NCBI RefSeq assembly: GCF_001695575.1 | Contig: NZ_LUAX01000008.1 | Coordinates: 1 to 64,000 of the forward strand | Origin: Vibrio europaeus | GTDB lineage: Bacteria; Pseudomonadota; Gammaproteobacteria; Enterobacterales; Vibrionaceae | Length of the DNA: 64,000 nt | Direction of reading: 5' to 3' | Part shown: piece after piece, positions 37,401 to 44,167 of the stretch | Position numbering within the stretch: position 1 is the first letter of the stretch | Layout: each line of letters begins with the position of its first letter | Program-made: the position numbers and the translations under genes | Notes under the pieces: generated by a model | Databases searched by the model: none | What the model was told of the DNA's origin: nothing | The model's input: the letters and a program-made list of their open reading frames with translations, nothing else

Positions 37401-37559
37401 GCACACGTCGATGATACCGTTAACTCAGTAACGAGTATCGAAGAAACGGATATCGATATGTCGGATGCGCATACTCACCACGTTCAACAGCAGGCGCATG
37501 ACGATAAACACCTCCACAACGACATAGACGGATTGCCAGATCTCGACTCAAATAACTAG
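25461..37559 (+). CDS. Giant VCBS / cadherin-like repeat adhesin, type I secreted
   Basis: About 4,032 residues from the ATG at 25461 (GGATG upstream); a GTG at 25434 in frame would add nine. N-terminus: a basic Asn/Lys-rich stretch with a short hydrophobic patch (IPLFQSLMMILPSLA) and no LapA-type retention module recognised. Then at least a dozen VCBS repeats (GTLTITDVDTGEAHFSN, WTYHLDNTNPTVQALGKG, ADGTPHQITVTINGTND), cadherin-like tandem repeats (DNKDGTYTFTPDKDFNG), Ig-like blocks at about residues 2360-2720 (SGQEAGATVEYSTDNG), more cadherin-like units, one RTX-like patch (ELEGGNDILYIGG), a PPPPPPPP linker and an acidic His-rich tail ending PDLDSNN. The C-terminus probably carries the type I secretion signal. 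It is convergent with a matching exporter operon. The likely role is biofilm or host attachment. Confidence 0.93.
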   Translation: MANKNNVKINNKNTQIKNKQSDERKQKKLRLHSHLKVNIPLFQSLMMILPSLAKHVDASEGSDDLSDEKELATTSSITNKNIVDHHAKTASLEAAHQSNTTNENHTSAHSDVNQALHETSTHLVPSHHLSTLSHPQVHYIPSVSIPTISAGSNGQPTHSNTPPTPTSPVTFIPEIIKGTYGELHVDVNGQYTFVLNPKSPQYILLNQHQQGTDHFVLHLSNGSSIIVQIPVTGQQDTPSISGDLTGVVTEDHNIDSQGLLHANGKIDVIDPDQGESSVKPDVIPGNYGVLTIDADGHWQYQVNNSLSNVQALTGATSLHESFTIYTKDGTPQTIEMTIGGNDDNAVITGVDVGSVIEDLTTQVQGQLAVTDPDLGEDHFQASQVKGHLGTLTITKDGAWTYVLDNTNPTVQALGKGSTATDTITVHSADGTSHQVTISINGTNDKAVIGGTSSGAVTEETQRKTTGTLTIADVDTGEAHFSNTDVAGALGTLHLKDSGAWSYDLDNTNSKVQALGKGATATDTITVHSADGTPYHITVTINGTNDKAVIGGTSSGAVTEESQLQTSGTLTITDVDTGEAHFSNADVAGSLGTLHMTDSGQWTYHLDNTNPTVQALGKGSTATDTIAVHSADGTPHQITVTINGTNDRPTISGTSSGAIIEQGLNTAGTPDATGSLTATDLDKSDTITWAINQPQGQWGTLSIDPHGHWHYQLDNSTGSAADKLAAGEHQTESFWITATDSAGATVPHKVVIDVQGSNDKPIVSAWTQLPAGIEDQPVTIKASDLLTHASDVDSSDVLHVTNLQATHGSLTDNKDGTYTFTPDKDFNGEIRLTYDVVDGHGGSVSTQAKFDLTAAPDNAMITDAQTNADLRGVTEDRGYIDTHYQLHYDGKLNIQDPDAGEAQFDPNIGPQTYQGIGYDTKLGGHILLMRDGHYTYTLDNRSIQNLAQGEVKHDSAVIRSADGTTHTIELTVHGTNDAPTINAQSHSVTEGGSVLNGQMVGHDIDTGATLTYSIANPVDGLTFNVDGSYSFDPSNASYNHLPQGKSHTLTIPVTVTDEHGATSTQNLEIVVTGTNDAAKVSGVDTGSVHENQAGQDMSPDYAQPGMSKISHDGLMTSGQLSIIDPDSGEAGFDTKGGLYSYHGQYGHLLLREDGHWDYKVAAGQTDWLRQGASTTVGTTIDKLGAGETLTDTITIQTKDGTSHDIIITIHGDNDAPYVSGEVQLNSGKEDLPQIITQAELLANSIDVDHNDIGQLNVANLYANHGSILDNKDGTYTFTPDRDYNGKVHFTYDVKDAHGGTTHTGASTTLVATPDKAIISEVTTGSVIEDGPHATHNNGTTTELANGQLQVIDPDSGEDKFQYSQFGETRLHDPFGGMLRIDSAGNWGYSVDNAALQHLAQGQVETVTYRVHSFDGTAYDLNIDVVGTNDTPTVTKVVLSNGTEDTHHQMQASQFGFTDVDTGDTLHSIAITDLPPATQGKFVLDGHDITAGQSITAADITKLQFVPTPNFNGDVQFKFTVNDGHVDSQEATNTLHIDAVSDAAQFTGRDTGDVHEGHTYTALDGSMSGGYVDDRSPDHMHGNIGKIWNDEIHTDGHLNIVDPDSGENHAQTGTYQGTHGHVILQSNGDWSYYASIGQDATGRKIDHLGQGESITDTVTIKSADGTTHDIHITIHGDNDRPYCSSEVQLNSGKEDLARTITTTELLANTVDVDTNDAGHLSIANLHADHGTLVDNKDGTFTFTPDHNYNGQVHFTYDVKDAHGGVTHTGASTTLLPSNDAATLQPTLASNFVTEDHLKSGTSTNELWSGWKNLDIQDIDSPSEAKVTQIEVNGVKHTVPANFAMNLAGVHGTFNFTHSTDGHDKWSYSADNSHVEVQSLSHGDSLTDTITLITADGTRIPLTAKILGTDDHVIIDTPDALTAALGTAVEDKVTSISGTLLAHDSDSKDSVTFSAGDSTGAYGTLHVDSNGQWHYDLDHSKANALQQGETKAEGFDITAISTDGSTATKHIEVLVQGKDDGAIISGQDSGQVTEDKHLQASGNLTVIDPDSGEGHFTATSGSTQLGTYTIDTSGHWTYSLDPRVQSLHQGETTSDVFTVHSADGTAHVIKVTITGTQDAPIITGQSTGAVYEDSQTSVSGTLHADDKDYGQSGFWAQSHIASTHNLGDLSIDQNGYWTFHLDSTNPAVNSLGEHDTLQETVTVNTIDGTSKVIQITIHGTNDDPFLSVTQTTPTTGTLTETDVDVNDTHTFSVVNSTGQFGSLSVDPDSGAYVYTANGSVAGMSYNAATHTYHGTDVFEVKVADNHGGESSKFITFDANGHVSVVPGQSPTISTSVPSNPLVTTTQPSLPAGTNTPPNNAVTVDLAASSDTGISDTDNLTKDSTPTITGHTDIPYSQVTIYDGSTPIGHAVSDGSGQYSVAVSSLSNGDHNLSAKALAPSSVLPATSSILPLHVDTVIAPLQVSLTHDTGSNSSDLITSDGSLTISGQEAGATVEYSTDNGHTWTSSFTPQQGSNTVSVRQTDVAGNVSASSSLTFTLDNTATAPSVSLTSDSGRSSSDNMTNVGDLSIGGIEQGATVEYSTDNGVHWRTQFTPNEGVNNVQVRQTDVAGNVSPSTSLTYTLDTQTDIRVNSAQVDQHGQGMMVQVYLPKDSEVTLLEITSDGGGAPLLVDLKTVQRQGTGTSVSHPDHQYQEFVGIDLSSLPDGHLTIRVAGTDAAGNTVTAQSSASSNYVLDTAASVSDDSNTAVEDSTTPVSGNLLSNDADATTVTTTGDIQGTYGTFHLSSDGRYTYTLNNQLSVIQQLDSTSSPLVDSIAYTARDNHGNQATAHLAISIQGTDDNHAPVVTAHSVSTDEDTTHTFSTAEFGYTDQDGDALHFITVGQLPANGLLLLNGKAVTTNQQISKADLDAGHLTFTPIHNENGANYAHFTFTANDGQQDSASATMTLNVNAVNDAATFTGDAGSITEDTSLHHNVHVTGASPITNALECTGHLVVSDVDGQGEAALDLNGQQYLNHNGSYGHFIVSSNGTWAYVADNDNQQVQDLDNGQTLTDSVEVTSKDGTKHSITVTINGTTDKPVLHSLSDSGVQHSGPIEGNLLSGIGTHEGASGAATDTDSNAHLVLQDIQVKDPVSGYVTVTPGHPHTMVGIGTLAIEANGHYTFTPEAGFTGTVPSMVYRVGDDGGNPRGDSAQNRLTIDVTPPAQHAPTVIPQSVSSDEDQAHTFTTAEFGYSDADQDALVHITITQLPAHGLLMLNGAVVTTNQQISKADLDAGHLTFTPVHDQSGMNYANIEFTANDGHQDSASATMILNVNAVNDDPTVGSNFKSSPEDTPLRFTKADFKYSDVDGDAMSHITITNVAHGTLSLHGHSVSVGDDIPAADISSLVFTPTPNYSSAGLNGLGAVQFTANDGHVDSKEGSIFINVAPVNDPATFNGDSTGQALEDTHTQITGTLNVTDPDGTQGFIEVTGGAGIVGSKGYGHAHIDSNGHWTYNLYNHHALVQQLKQGQTETETITVQAKDGTTHDITITITGTNDAPTVSEHSPGSSHSVSEDTNPNASGQLDINDVDGDAVSVTVDPSHNAQFGQVQLDPHTNTWTYHLNNSNPKVDALNDGETLQDTFTLLVDDGHGGQTSQQITMTINGHTDPVPYTPPTISVTVDTRNAHHVTAGITASTVQAYAHSIGQHATMASGHHEIKGHGHSDIIIVQGRLNEEAELEGGNDILYIGGRLTDKEIEGGHGSDTLILGAYTRNNAPRLHDHGEKISDGHEEMELEDIENIILGDGTVLKGHLPPNFPLATHDHYEVPVNIQAHLSSSDESVAGIRLTHLQQGLTLQSNGHNINVNGDGSYTVPANGHLVVISAHPISSGHHYFETEVTTHNSVTGVTAVTTEDLQGHIQSHVNPPPPPPPPVLHDEPDFSPLGNVQDLTVTLDDSLGKDVSLDAHTPVGGEHPTGAAAYLDALGITPAHTNTDSNQQAPADLDIVLAHVDDTVNSVTSIEETDIDMSDAHTHHVQQQAHDDKHLHNDIDGLPDLDSNN
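26499..27710 (+). repeat. Four tandem 303-bp repeats inside the adhesin gene
   Basis: Repeat units start at 26499, 26802, 27105 and 27408, an exact 303-bp (101-codon) period. The middle units are close at DNA level, with phrases such as GGCGCAGTAACGGAAGAA recurring. Each unit is one VCBS domain. The high identity suggests recent duplication and makes the copy number prone to change. Confidence 0.85.
28690..30790 (+). repeat. Duplicated VCBS + cadherin-like two-domain block in the adhesin
   Basis: The block at about 28690-29400 recurs at about 30080-30790, displaced by 1,392 bp (464 codons), measured between the EVQLNSGKEDL segments at 29118 and 30510. Both copies end FTYDVKDAHGG(T/V)THTGASTTL. 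Protein similarity is clear; DNA identity is lower than in the 303-bp array, so this is an older duplication. Confidence 0.7.
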
Positions 37560-37572
37560 CCATTGATAGAAA

Positions 37573-37599
37573 AAAGGGAGCACGCAATGTGCTCCCTTT
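37573..37599. terminator. Bidirectional terminator between the adhesin and exporter operon
   Basis: Perfect 11-bp stem AAAGGGAGCAC / GTGCTCCCTTT with a 5-nt loop, flanked by an A-run on the left and TTTC on the right. It serves two convergent transcription units. Confidence 0.85.
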
Positions 37600-37654
37600 C
37601 TAGCGCTTGATACCCGTACTCATTTGAACAAAGCAACGTCTGTCATTCTTTGAG

Positions 37655-38968
37655 TTACCTTTCACCAAACGCGACGCTGATATTGGTATAGATCGGTTTC
37701 CATAGGTATTGGAACACCGACTTTTCGCCCGTTGTGATGTCGACCTCGCCCGTCATACCAGGCAAGATAGAGAAGCTCTCCGGATTATTCCTAAAGTATG
37801 GCGTTTCTACTGACACGACCACTTCATAGTAGATCTCGCCTCGTTCACTTTGACTTGTGGTCGGTGAGATACTTTCTACTTCCCCTTTCAAGGCCCCGAA
37901 GCGACTGTAATCAAACGCGTCAATCTTGATTCGAGTTGACTGTCCCACATTCACGAAACCAATGTCTCTCGGCGAAAGTCGCGCTTTAAAATCCGCTTTA
38001 CCGCCGACAGGGACAATCTCAACCACGGTCCCACCCGGCTGAATCACGCCCCCATTTTGGGTGCTCGGCAGACTTTGCACCAAGCCTTGTAAGGGAGAGA
38101 CTAACGTCGTGTTGGTCAATTTCGCTTGGCTTGAACGCACTCTTGCGTTGAGCGCGGATAAGTCAGAGACCGCTTTAGAACGGTCATCGCTCACTGTCGC
38201 TTTGGCTTCAGCAAGCAGTTGCTCTATTTTTTGCTCATTGCTGTCTGCTTGCTTAATGAGAACCGATTTCTTGCCACGGGCTTCTTCTATTTTCTGTTCA
38301 ATACTGGCCAGCTTTTGGCGCATTTCAAGCACACGTAAACGTGAGATGTTGCCTGCTTTATAGCCTTTCTCTAGGATAGTCAATTCTTGCTTAGTGGCAT
38401 TCAGCTCTTTCTCATAGCTAGGCAAAGACTTATCGACGCTGCGAAGCTGCTCAGCGAGCTGCTCGCTGTCCTTTTCAAGCACGATGCGTTTTTGAAAGTA
38501 CAGCCCTTTCTGAGCACTTAGCTGCGCCTTTTGCTGGCTCACGATCTGGGGATAATCGACCTCAAACTCCCCAAAATTCGGTTCTCGGTCATCAAGTAAC
38601 GCATTCATACGCTCGATGCTAGCGAGCAGCGTCACTTGTTGAGATTTCAATTCTTCCAGCGCGGTACGCTGAAAAGTCGCGTCAAACTCAACCAGCGGTT
38701 GACCTTTCTCGACCAATTGACCTTCTTTAACGAGAATTTGCTTTAACTTGCCGCCAATGGCACTTTGTAAGACTTGTTTTTCGCCTTCAGGGATCACGGC
38801 GCCCTTTGCTTTAGCGATTTCGTCCACTTGAGTGAGCACAGACCAAGTGGCAAAAGCCACCACACACAAAGCCACCGACCACGTCGCCAGCGCCAATGTA
38901 CGGGCCGTATTTTGTGATTCAACAAGCTCACCGTAGCGCTCGCCTGTATCGATAGGGTGTTTAGCCAT
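37655..38968 (-). CDS. HlyD-family membrane fusion protein of a type I secretion system
   Basis: 437 residues from the ATG at 38968, preceded by AGGAG 7 nt away; the longer frame (to 39013) adds 15 residues without a ribosome site. An N-terminal transmembrane segment at about 28-48 (TLALATWSVALCVVAFATWSV) is followed by lipoyl/barrel halves (GKLKQILVKEGQLVEKGQPLVEFD) and a long coiled coil (about 110-280). The C-terminus carries the barrel part with LVSPLQGLVQSLP. It bridges inner-membrane ABC and outer-membrane TolC-like channel. Its start overlaps the ABC gene stop by 8 nt. No outer-membrane channel gene is in the window. Confidence 0.92.
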   Translation of the reverse strand: MAKHPIDTGERYGELVESQNTARTLALATWSVALCVVAFATWSVLTQVDEIAKAKGAVIPEGEKQVLQSAIGGKLKQILVKEGQLVEKGQPLVEFDATFQRTALEELKSQQVTLLASIERMNALLDDREPNFGEFEVDYPQIVSQQKAQLSAQKGLYFQKRIVLEKDSEQLAEQLRSVDKSLPSYEKELNATKQELTILEKGYKAGNISRLRVLEMRQKLASIEQKIEEARGKKSVLIKQADSNEQKIEQLLAEAKATVSDDRSKAVSDLSALNARVRSSQAKLTNTTLVSPLQGLVQSLPSTQNGGVIQPGGTVVEIVPVGGKADFKARLSPRDIGFVNVGQSTRIKIDAFDYSRFGALKGEVESISPTTSQSERGEIYYEVVVSVETPYFRNNPESFSILPGMTGEVDITTGEKSVFQYLWKPIYTNISVAFGER

Positions 38969-41162
38969 TCGCGACTCCTTGCTTTGACGGGGGTTGGGCC
39001 TGCTGGGCGGCATGCGGTTGAACTGACGGTTCTTGTGTTGACGGCCGTTTCTCTTGAGCCAGTGGCGGTTCGTGACGCTCTTTAGGGTCGACAGGCGGCT
39101 GTGTGTCTAGTGGACCGGCATAAACGACACTCCCTTCATTCAAAACCACGACCTTATCGGCCAGCTTAATGAGCTCAGGATCGTGGGAAGTGAAGATCAC
39201 GGTGGCGTTTCCTTTTTTCGATTGCACGAACTCACTAAATATCCGTTTGGCATTGGGATGAGCATCGGGCACTGGGTTATCCATGAGGAACATTGGGTAG
39301 TCATAGACCAACGCTTTCGCGTCAATCAGGATCTGCGCGACAGTGCCTGACAGCAAGTCAAAAAGGCTGTCCGGTTGAATACGACTGATCGACGTATCCA
39401 GCCCATCTGGTAAGGTCTCGAGCCAGCGCTCCCCACCCACCATTTCAATGGCAGCAATCATTTTCTGTTCTTCGACTTGATGCCCATCGGTTAACCACTC
39501 TCGAATACTCAGCGTGAGCAAATCAGGGTACGCTGCGCGGATGAAGCACCAGTGACGATAGAGCTGTGGGTCGTATTGGGCGAGGTTAACGCCTTCCAGC
39601 TCAACCATGCCATTTTGAATCGGTTGCAAACCTGACAACACTTCGATCAAGGTGGATTTACCACTCCCAGAGGGACCCGTGATGGCCACAATTTCACCGG
39701 CTTCGATGTCAAGACTGACCCCATTTAACGCTGGGCGACTTTGCTTGGGATACCTCAGTGTCACTTGCTCTAACTGCAAGCTCGGGGCGAGCGTAGGCAA
39801 TGGATGATGTTGGTAGCTGAATTCTCGCTCAGACGGTTGAGACAGAATGCGATTGACCTGCAATTTAGACTGATTGAAGCTATTAAAGCGCATTGCACTG
39901 TTCGCCAAGATCTGAGCGGGTCCGGTCACTTTCGATATCAACATCATGGAAGCAATCAACCCCCCCGGGGTCATGACGTTTTCAAATATCAGCCCGATCC
40001 CAAGCCCCATCACCGCGAGTGTTGAGCCCACACTAATAAAATAGTACATCGAGGTATAGCGACTCTGAACAACCGATTGATGAAACGCCACGGTAGAGGC
40101 GAGAAGACTGGCCTTGTTGAAGCGTTGGATCCAATGTGCTGAAAACCCAGCGCTACGAATAAAAGCCAGCTTGGATGACAACTCATTGGTCATATTTTGA
40201 CGATTGGTGCCCGCCACCGTCGATTGCATTGAGCGCTTGCTGCTCGAGCGTATCGAACGTTTTGCTAACACGTAGTAAAGGCTCAAAGCCACGATAGGCA
40301 CCAGTACTAGCCAACCGCCCAGCACGCCTATAGCAACAACAAAGATCACAACGAACGGTAAATCAAACAGCGCATTTCCTAATGGCCCAGATAGCACCCC
40401 AGAAATACGTTCAGACAACATGACTTGATTTTGTTGACTTGACGACGCGGTTTGCTGGTTTTGCGCATAGCTGCTTCGAAGCAGGCGCTGAACGAGAGAT
40501 TGCGCGATCTCACGACTGACACGATTCGACACCGAAGCAAACACTCGGCTGCGCAGTGTTCTGAGCCAACCCATCATCACAAACAACAAGGCCGCCCCAA
40601 TGGCAATACCTTGTAGTTCATGTCCAGCATCGCCACCAATGACATGGTCATAGATCGACATCGTGATAAAGGGAATGGCCAGAGCAAACAAGTTGGTGAT
40701 AAGACTGACTAACAGTAACTTAGGGATGATTGGGCGAAACGCATGTAACCTTTCGCCAACCCAATCGGGAGACGCTTTCTCCAAGGGTGGGCCATCGATG
40801 ACAATACAAAATTGAGGCGTATCGATTATCTCTTCTTTGGTGTCATAAGCGATAAACTGCTTGGCATGTACATGACCAGAAACCAACGTCTGCTCCCCAA
40901 GAACCAGTATCACCAGTTTAGGGTCACCTACCGCATCTAAGTCAGCCACTAAACGATACGGCAATGCAAGCCTATCGAACAGGGCGAACATATCGTCGAT
41001 GGACTCGACGCCATTTTCATCGATCCATTGATGCGCAAACAACTGGATGTTCGCGTTCACTTCCAGTTGCTTCAACACAGAGAGGCTTTCGGCTTCGAGC
41101 GCATTCATTGCCTCTTGGCGATCTTGCGAGTCAAGCGATTGATGACTTTTTAAACGATTCAT
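38961..41162 (-). CDS. Type I secretion ABC exporter subunit, catalytically atypical
   Basis: 733 residues. N-terminal ~145 residues resemble a degenerate C39-like domain (FALFDRLALPYRLV and on), then a six-helix exporter core (about 150-430) and an ATPase domain (about 460-690). Walker A is intact (GPSGSGKST), but the signature is LLSGTVAQ instead of LSGGQ, and Walker B ends MDNP, so the catalytic glutamate is asparagine. The switch histidine remains (FTSHDPE). The C-terminal tail is Pro/Gln-rich. Its start overlaps the stop of the partner gene (ATGA). It is evidently one half of a heterodimer exporting the giant adhesin. Confidence 0.9.
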   Translation of the reverse strand: MNRLKSHQSLDSQDRQEAMNALEAESLSVLKQLEVNANIQLFAHQWIDENGVESIDDMFALFDRLALPYRLVADLDAVGDPKLVILVLGEQTLVSGHVHAKQFIAYDTKEEIIDTPQFCIVIDGPPLEKASPDWVGERLHAFRPIIPKLLLVSLITNLFALAIPFITMSIYDHVIGGDAGHELQGIAIGAALLFVMMGWLRTLRSRVFASVSNRVSREIAQSLVQRLLRSSYAQNQQTASSSQQNQVMLSERISGVLSGPLGNALFDLPFVVIFVVAIGVLGGWLVLVPIVALSLYYVLAKRSIRSSSKRSMQSTVAGTNRQNMTNELSSKLAFIRSAGFSAHWIQRFNKASLLASTVAFHQSVVQSRYTSMYYFISVGSTLAVMGLGIGLIFENVMTPGGLIASMMLISKVTGPAQILANSAMRFNSFNQSKLQVNRILSQPSEREFSYQHHPLPTLAPSLQLEQVTLRYPKQSRPALNGVSLDIEAGEIVAITGPSGSGKSTLIEVLSGLQPIQNGMVELEGVNLAQYDPQLYRHWCFIRAAYPDLLTLSIREWLTDGHQVEEQKMIAAIEMVGGERWLETLPDGLDTSISRIQPDSLFDLLSGTVAQILIDAKALVYDYPMFLMDNPVPDAHPNAKRIFSEFVQSKKGNATVIFTSHDPELIKLADKVVVLNEGSVVYAGPLDTQPPVDPKERHEPPLAQEKRPSTQEPSVQPHAAQQAQPPSKQGVANG

Positions 41163-42787
41163 GCGACGGCCCCCTGAGTGCGTTCCGTTTGCACGGCAAT
41201 GGTTCGGCTGGCCAATTCACGAAGCCGAGAATGAGCGCTCACCATCAGTATCGCGCGTCCCGCCAACATCTCATCCCCCAGCACTTCAACCAGATGACTT
41301 AAAGCGTTGAGATCAAGCGAAGCGTCCGGCCTGTCTAACAGAACAACCGGCTTGTCACTGGCGAATTGAGCGGCAATATTGAGCATTTTCACATTGCCCA
41401 TACTCAACAAAGCAGCACTCGTCTGGCCAACGTGTGTTTCCAATCCATCGGGTAAACGCGTAATTTCTTTGCTTAACCCTAGGCGACGAGCGTAGTCATT
41501 AGCGCGTTGGGTTTTGCTGGCATCAAAACCACACAAGTTGTCGAGAATCGTCCCCGACACCAATTGTCCTTTAACACCACAGTAAGCGATCATGTTGGCC
41601 ACTGTGGCGAGTGACACCTCGTTGCCATTAACCAAGCACTCACCGGCCTTCAGTTCATCCACACCCGCTATCGACGACAATACATGACTGTTAGTGTGGC
41701 GATCTTCACTGTCTAACAAGACCAATTCCCCTTTTTTCAACTTCACATCCACCAGGGCGAGTTCACCATATCGCTCAATGGTCGCGTGTTGAATTTCGAG
41801 CACGTCAAAATCGACCTGCAGATCAGGTTCGGTCACTGCGGGGGACACTCGGTGGGAAACCGTTAAGTCACTCAACTTTTCTATTGCCTGATTCGCACTG
41901 TGTATTGAATTAAGCTTGATTCGGATCCCAATCAAAGCGCTCAAAGGCGCCACCGCTCTGCCTGATAAAATCGAACATGCCGCCAGTCCACCCGTGGTGA
42001 GCTGACCATCCAGCACCCACAGGCTGCCAGTGATCACGAGTAAAACCGACGTCGCCAAGGCCGCGAGCTGGAGACATTCTTGAATAAAGGCATTTTGTTC
42101 TTCTTCTTTTGCCTTAGATAAAGAGCGGACGTTGTTTAAGGACTTAAACTGATTAAAAATTCGAGACTCAACAGCCTGACGTTTGATCCCCTGTAGAGTT
42201 TGGCTCATTAGGATCAGGAAGGCTTTTCGCTCCTGCTCATCTTGCGCAGCTTTTTCACTTAAGCTTTTAACACGGAGAGAAGAAAGCCACACAATAGCGA
42301 GTGTCATCAACCAAACCGTCAGCGGTATCACCACGAGTTCACCGCCAATGTAGGCCACCAACCCCAGAAAGATCATTGCAAACGGCAAATCGATAAAGCC
42401 GGCGATGACCCCACCAGAATACCAATCTTTGACTTTAGAGACGGCCCCCAACCCTTCTTCCACTCCCCCGATACCGAGGTCACGAAGGTGACTTGATGAC
42501 GCGGAAGTCACCCTTTCGACCAAGGTTTGATAAGTCACGTTCTCGGTATTGCTGGCCGCGGCTGACAAAATCCATGTACGCGCAAATCGGATGAACGCTT
42601 CCATGGCAACCGCCACCGTCGCCCCCGCTAACAGCAGTGTGGCAGTACCGTAACTTTGATTCGGTAAAATCCGATCGTAAATCTGTAAAACCGTTAATGG
42701 CACGGCAAGAGAAAGAAGATTGACGAGCAAAGAAGGCAGTAGGACTTTCCCTACTGCCCCTGTGTTTTTCATAGAACTTGAGAGCAT
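41159..42787 (-). CDS. Second type I secretion ABC subunit with degenerate ATP site
   Basis: 542 residues, first in the operon, with AGGAT upstream of the ATG at 42787. The exporter membrane domain (about 10-300) is complete. In the nucleotide-binding domain Walker A is unrecognisable (LLDSEDRHTNSHVLSS where GxxGxGKST is expected), the signature is LLSMGNVK, and Walker B reads LLDRPDASLD with Arg at the glutamate position; the histidine of the H-loop is in VSAHSRL. It probably cannot hydrolyse ATP and pairs with the 733-residue subunit. A TTATGCAA direct repeat lies about 20-50 bp upstream, in the promoter region. Confidence 0.88.
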   Translation of the reverse strand: MLSSSMKNTGAVGKVLLPSLLVNLLSLAVPLTVLQIYDRILPNQSYGTATLLLAGATVAVAMEAFIRFARTWILSAAASNTENVTYQTLVERVTSASSSHLRDLGIGGVEEGLGAVSKVKDWYSGGVIAGFIDLPFAMIFLGLVAYIGGELVVIPLTVWLMTLAIVWLSSLRVKSLSEKAAQDEQERKAFLILMSQTLQGIKRQAVESRIFNQFKSLNNVRSLSKAKEEEQNAFIQECLQLAALATSVLLVITGSLWVLDGQLTTGGLAACSILSGRAVAPLSALIGIRIKLNSIHSANQAIEKLSDLTVSHRVSPAVTEPDLQVDFDVLEIQHATIERYGELALVDVKLKKGELVLLDSEDRHTNSHVLSSIAGVDELKAGECLVNGNEVSLATVANMIAYCGVKGQLVSGTILDNLCGFDASKTQRANDYARRLGLSKEITRLPDGLETHVGQTSAALLSMGNVKMLNIAAQFASDKPVVLLDRPDASLDLNALSHLVEVLGDEMLAGRAILMVSAHSRLRELASRTIAVQTERTQGAVA

Positions 42788-42998
42788 ACACCATCCTTAT
42801 CGATGCTTATGCAATAAGATTGGTACACACTATAAGGTTATGCAAGGTAAGAGGCTGATTTAATTTAATTTTAAGACTATTCCATTTCATTATTGAGCGT
42901 ATCGGCTTGGCAGCTACAGACGAGGCTATGCATAAAAGCAACAGCAAGCCATTAATTTTAAGAGCCACCTTTTACCTTCCTTAACCGAAAGCGACAGT

Positions 42999-43530
42999 TT
43001 AACGCCCCGTTAAGTCGTAGGCCACCAATCGTATGGCATAACTGTCACGGCACCACCTCTGCCACTGCTTTCTTCGTAGTGCGCCTGAGCGGGGCTGGTA
43101 CCACCCGCGGTTCATCAATGTATGGATCACTCGCTGTTTTCGTCTGGAGTTCAAGGCCTGCCGGGCTATAGCAATAGGTTCCCACTGGGCTTGGGGCCGC
43201 TGTCTTTCAAGCGCGAACACAAATACTTGCATTTTCATCCCTTGATACTGGGGATGCGCATAGCGATGGTCAATTTCAGTCACAAAAGAGACCAAACTGC
43301 CTTGGAGAAAATGTGCGTTGGTGATCCGGTAGATGATTTCGCTGTCGAGCAATCGCTTTCTGCGTCGCTTCTGATGAGGAGTAGTGCGTCTGAAGCGCAG
43401 TGAACAGCCAGATACACAGGGACAAAATCACGCTTGAAGCTAAGAAGACTCCGCGCTGTTTATCATTCTCATCAAAGAAATACGTCGCATGTTTGTCCAA
43501 GACTCTGGTATGAGTAATCAAAAATGGCAC
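42999..43530 (-). pseudogene. Possible frameshifted small membrane-protein gene
   Basis: Two overlapping minus frames look like halves of one gene. 43276-43530 opens MPFLITHTRVLDKHATYFFD and has one hydrophobic segment (GVFLASSVILSLCIWLFTAL). The frame ending at 42999 reads KRLLDSEIIYRITNAHFLQG and on to a basic C-terminus. Joining them needs a single-base shift near 43370. No family recognised. Alternatively only the upstream frame is real. Lies between the exporter operon and the Lrp gene. Confidence 0.3.
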
Positions 43531-43572
43531 CAGCAGGTGCGGTTAATTTGGGCTATTAAAAGGCTGACCTAC

Positions 43573-44052
43573 CTAGAGCCCTTTAGACTGATATGGAACA
43601 TTGCGTCGTTCAATCACCGCCGCTTTAATCACTGAAGTATTGGTGTCCGCATACGCTGCTACTTGATCAAGAATTGCATCGAGGTGGGCCATATCCCGAA
43701 AGTGTAATCGAGCAAACAAGCAGTCATCCCCTGTCACTTTGTCGCACTCCACAAACTCAGGGATACTGGCGACCAACGTCTCCAACTGCTTTAACTTCCC
43801 GGGATACTGACGCATCCTAACAATGGCAGCCAAAGGGTAACCAAAACTCTCTGGACTGACTTTGATATTGTACCCGGAGATGACCCCCGTCTCCTCCATA
43901 CGCTTGAGTCGCTCGTTGACACTAGGAGAAGACATTCTGACTTCTCTTGCCAACTCCGCCACTGACACCCGAGAGTTGCCATCAAGCAGGGCAAGCAAGC
44001 GACTATCAATTGCATCGAGAGCATAATCTTTATATTTAAGGTGTTTTCTCAT
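43573..44052 (-). CDS. Lrp/AsnC family transcriptional regulator
   Basis: 159 residues, start supported by GGAGG 6 nt upstream. The N-terminal helix-turn-helix (about 13-60) reads DAIDSRLLALLDGNSRVSVA then MSSPSVNERLKRME. The C-terminal half is the amino-acid-binding RAM domain (AAIVRMRQYPGKL onward, with GDDCLF). It is divergent from an EamA-type exporter with a 115-bp spacer, the classic arrangement in which the Lrp protein controls the exporter in response to an amino acid. Confidence 0.92.
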   Translation of the reverse strand: MRKHLKYKDYALDAIDSRLLALLDGNSRVSVAELAREVRMSSPSVNERLKRMEETGVISGYNIKVSPESFGYPLAAIVRMRQYPGKLKQLETLVASIPEFVECDKVTGDDCLFARLHFRDMAHLDAILDQVAAYADTNTSVIKAAVIERRNVPYQSKGL

Positions 44053-44167
44053 ATTTACCTCCGATTATAAAGCAAGTACGTCATTTCGACTCACACAAAC
44101 CATTCATTGTCGCTATTTCACTTTGTAATATATATCCACAACTAGTGAATATACAAGGGAACCACGC

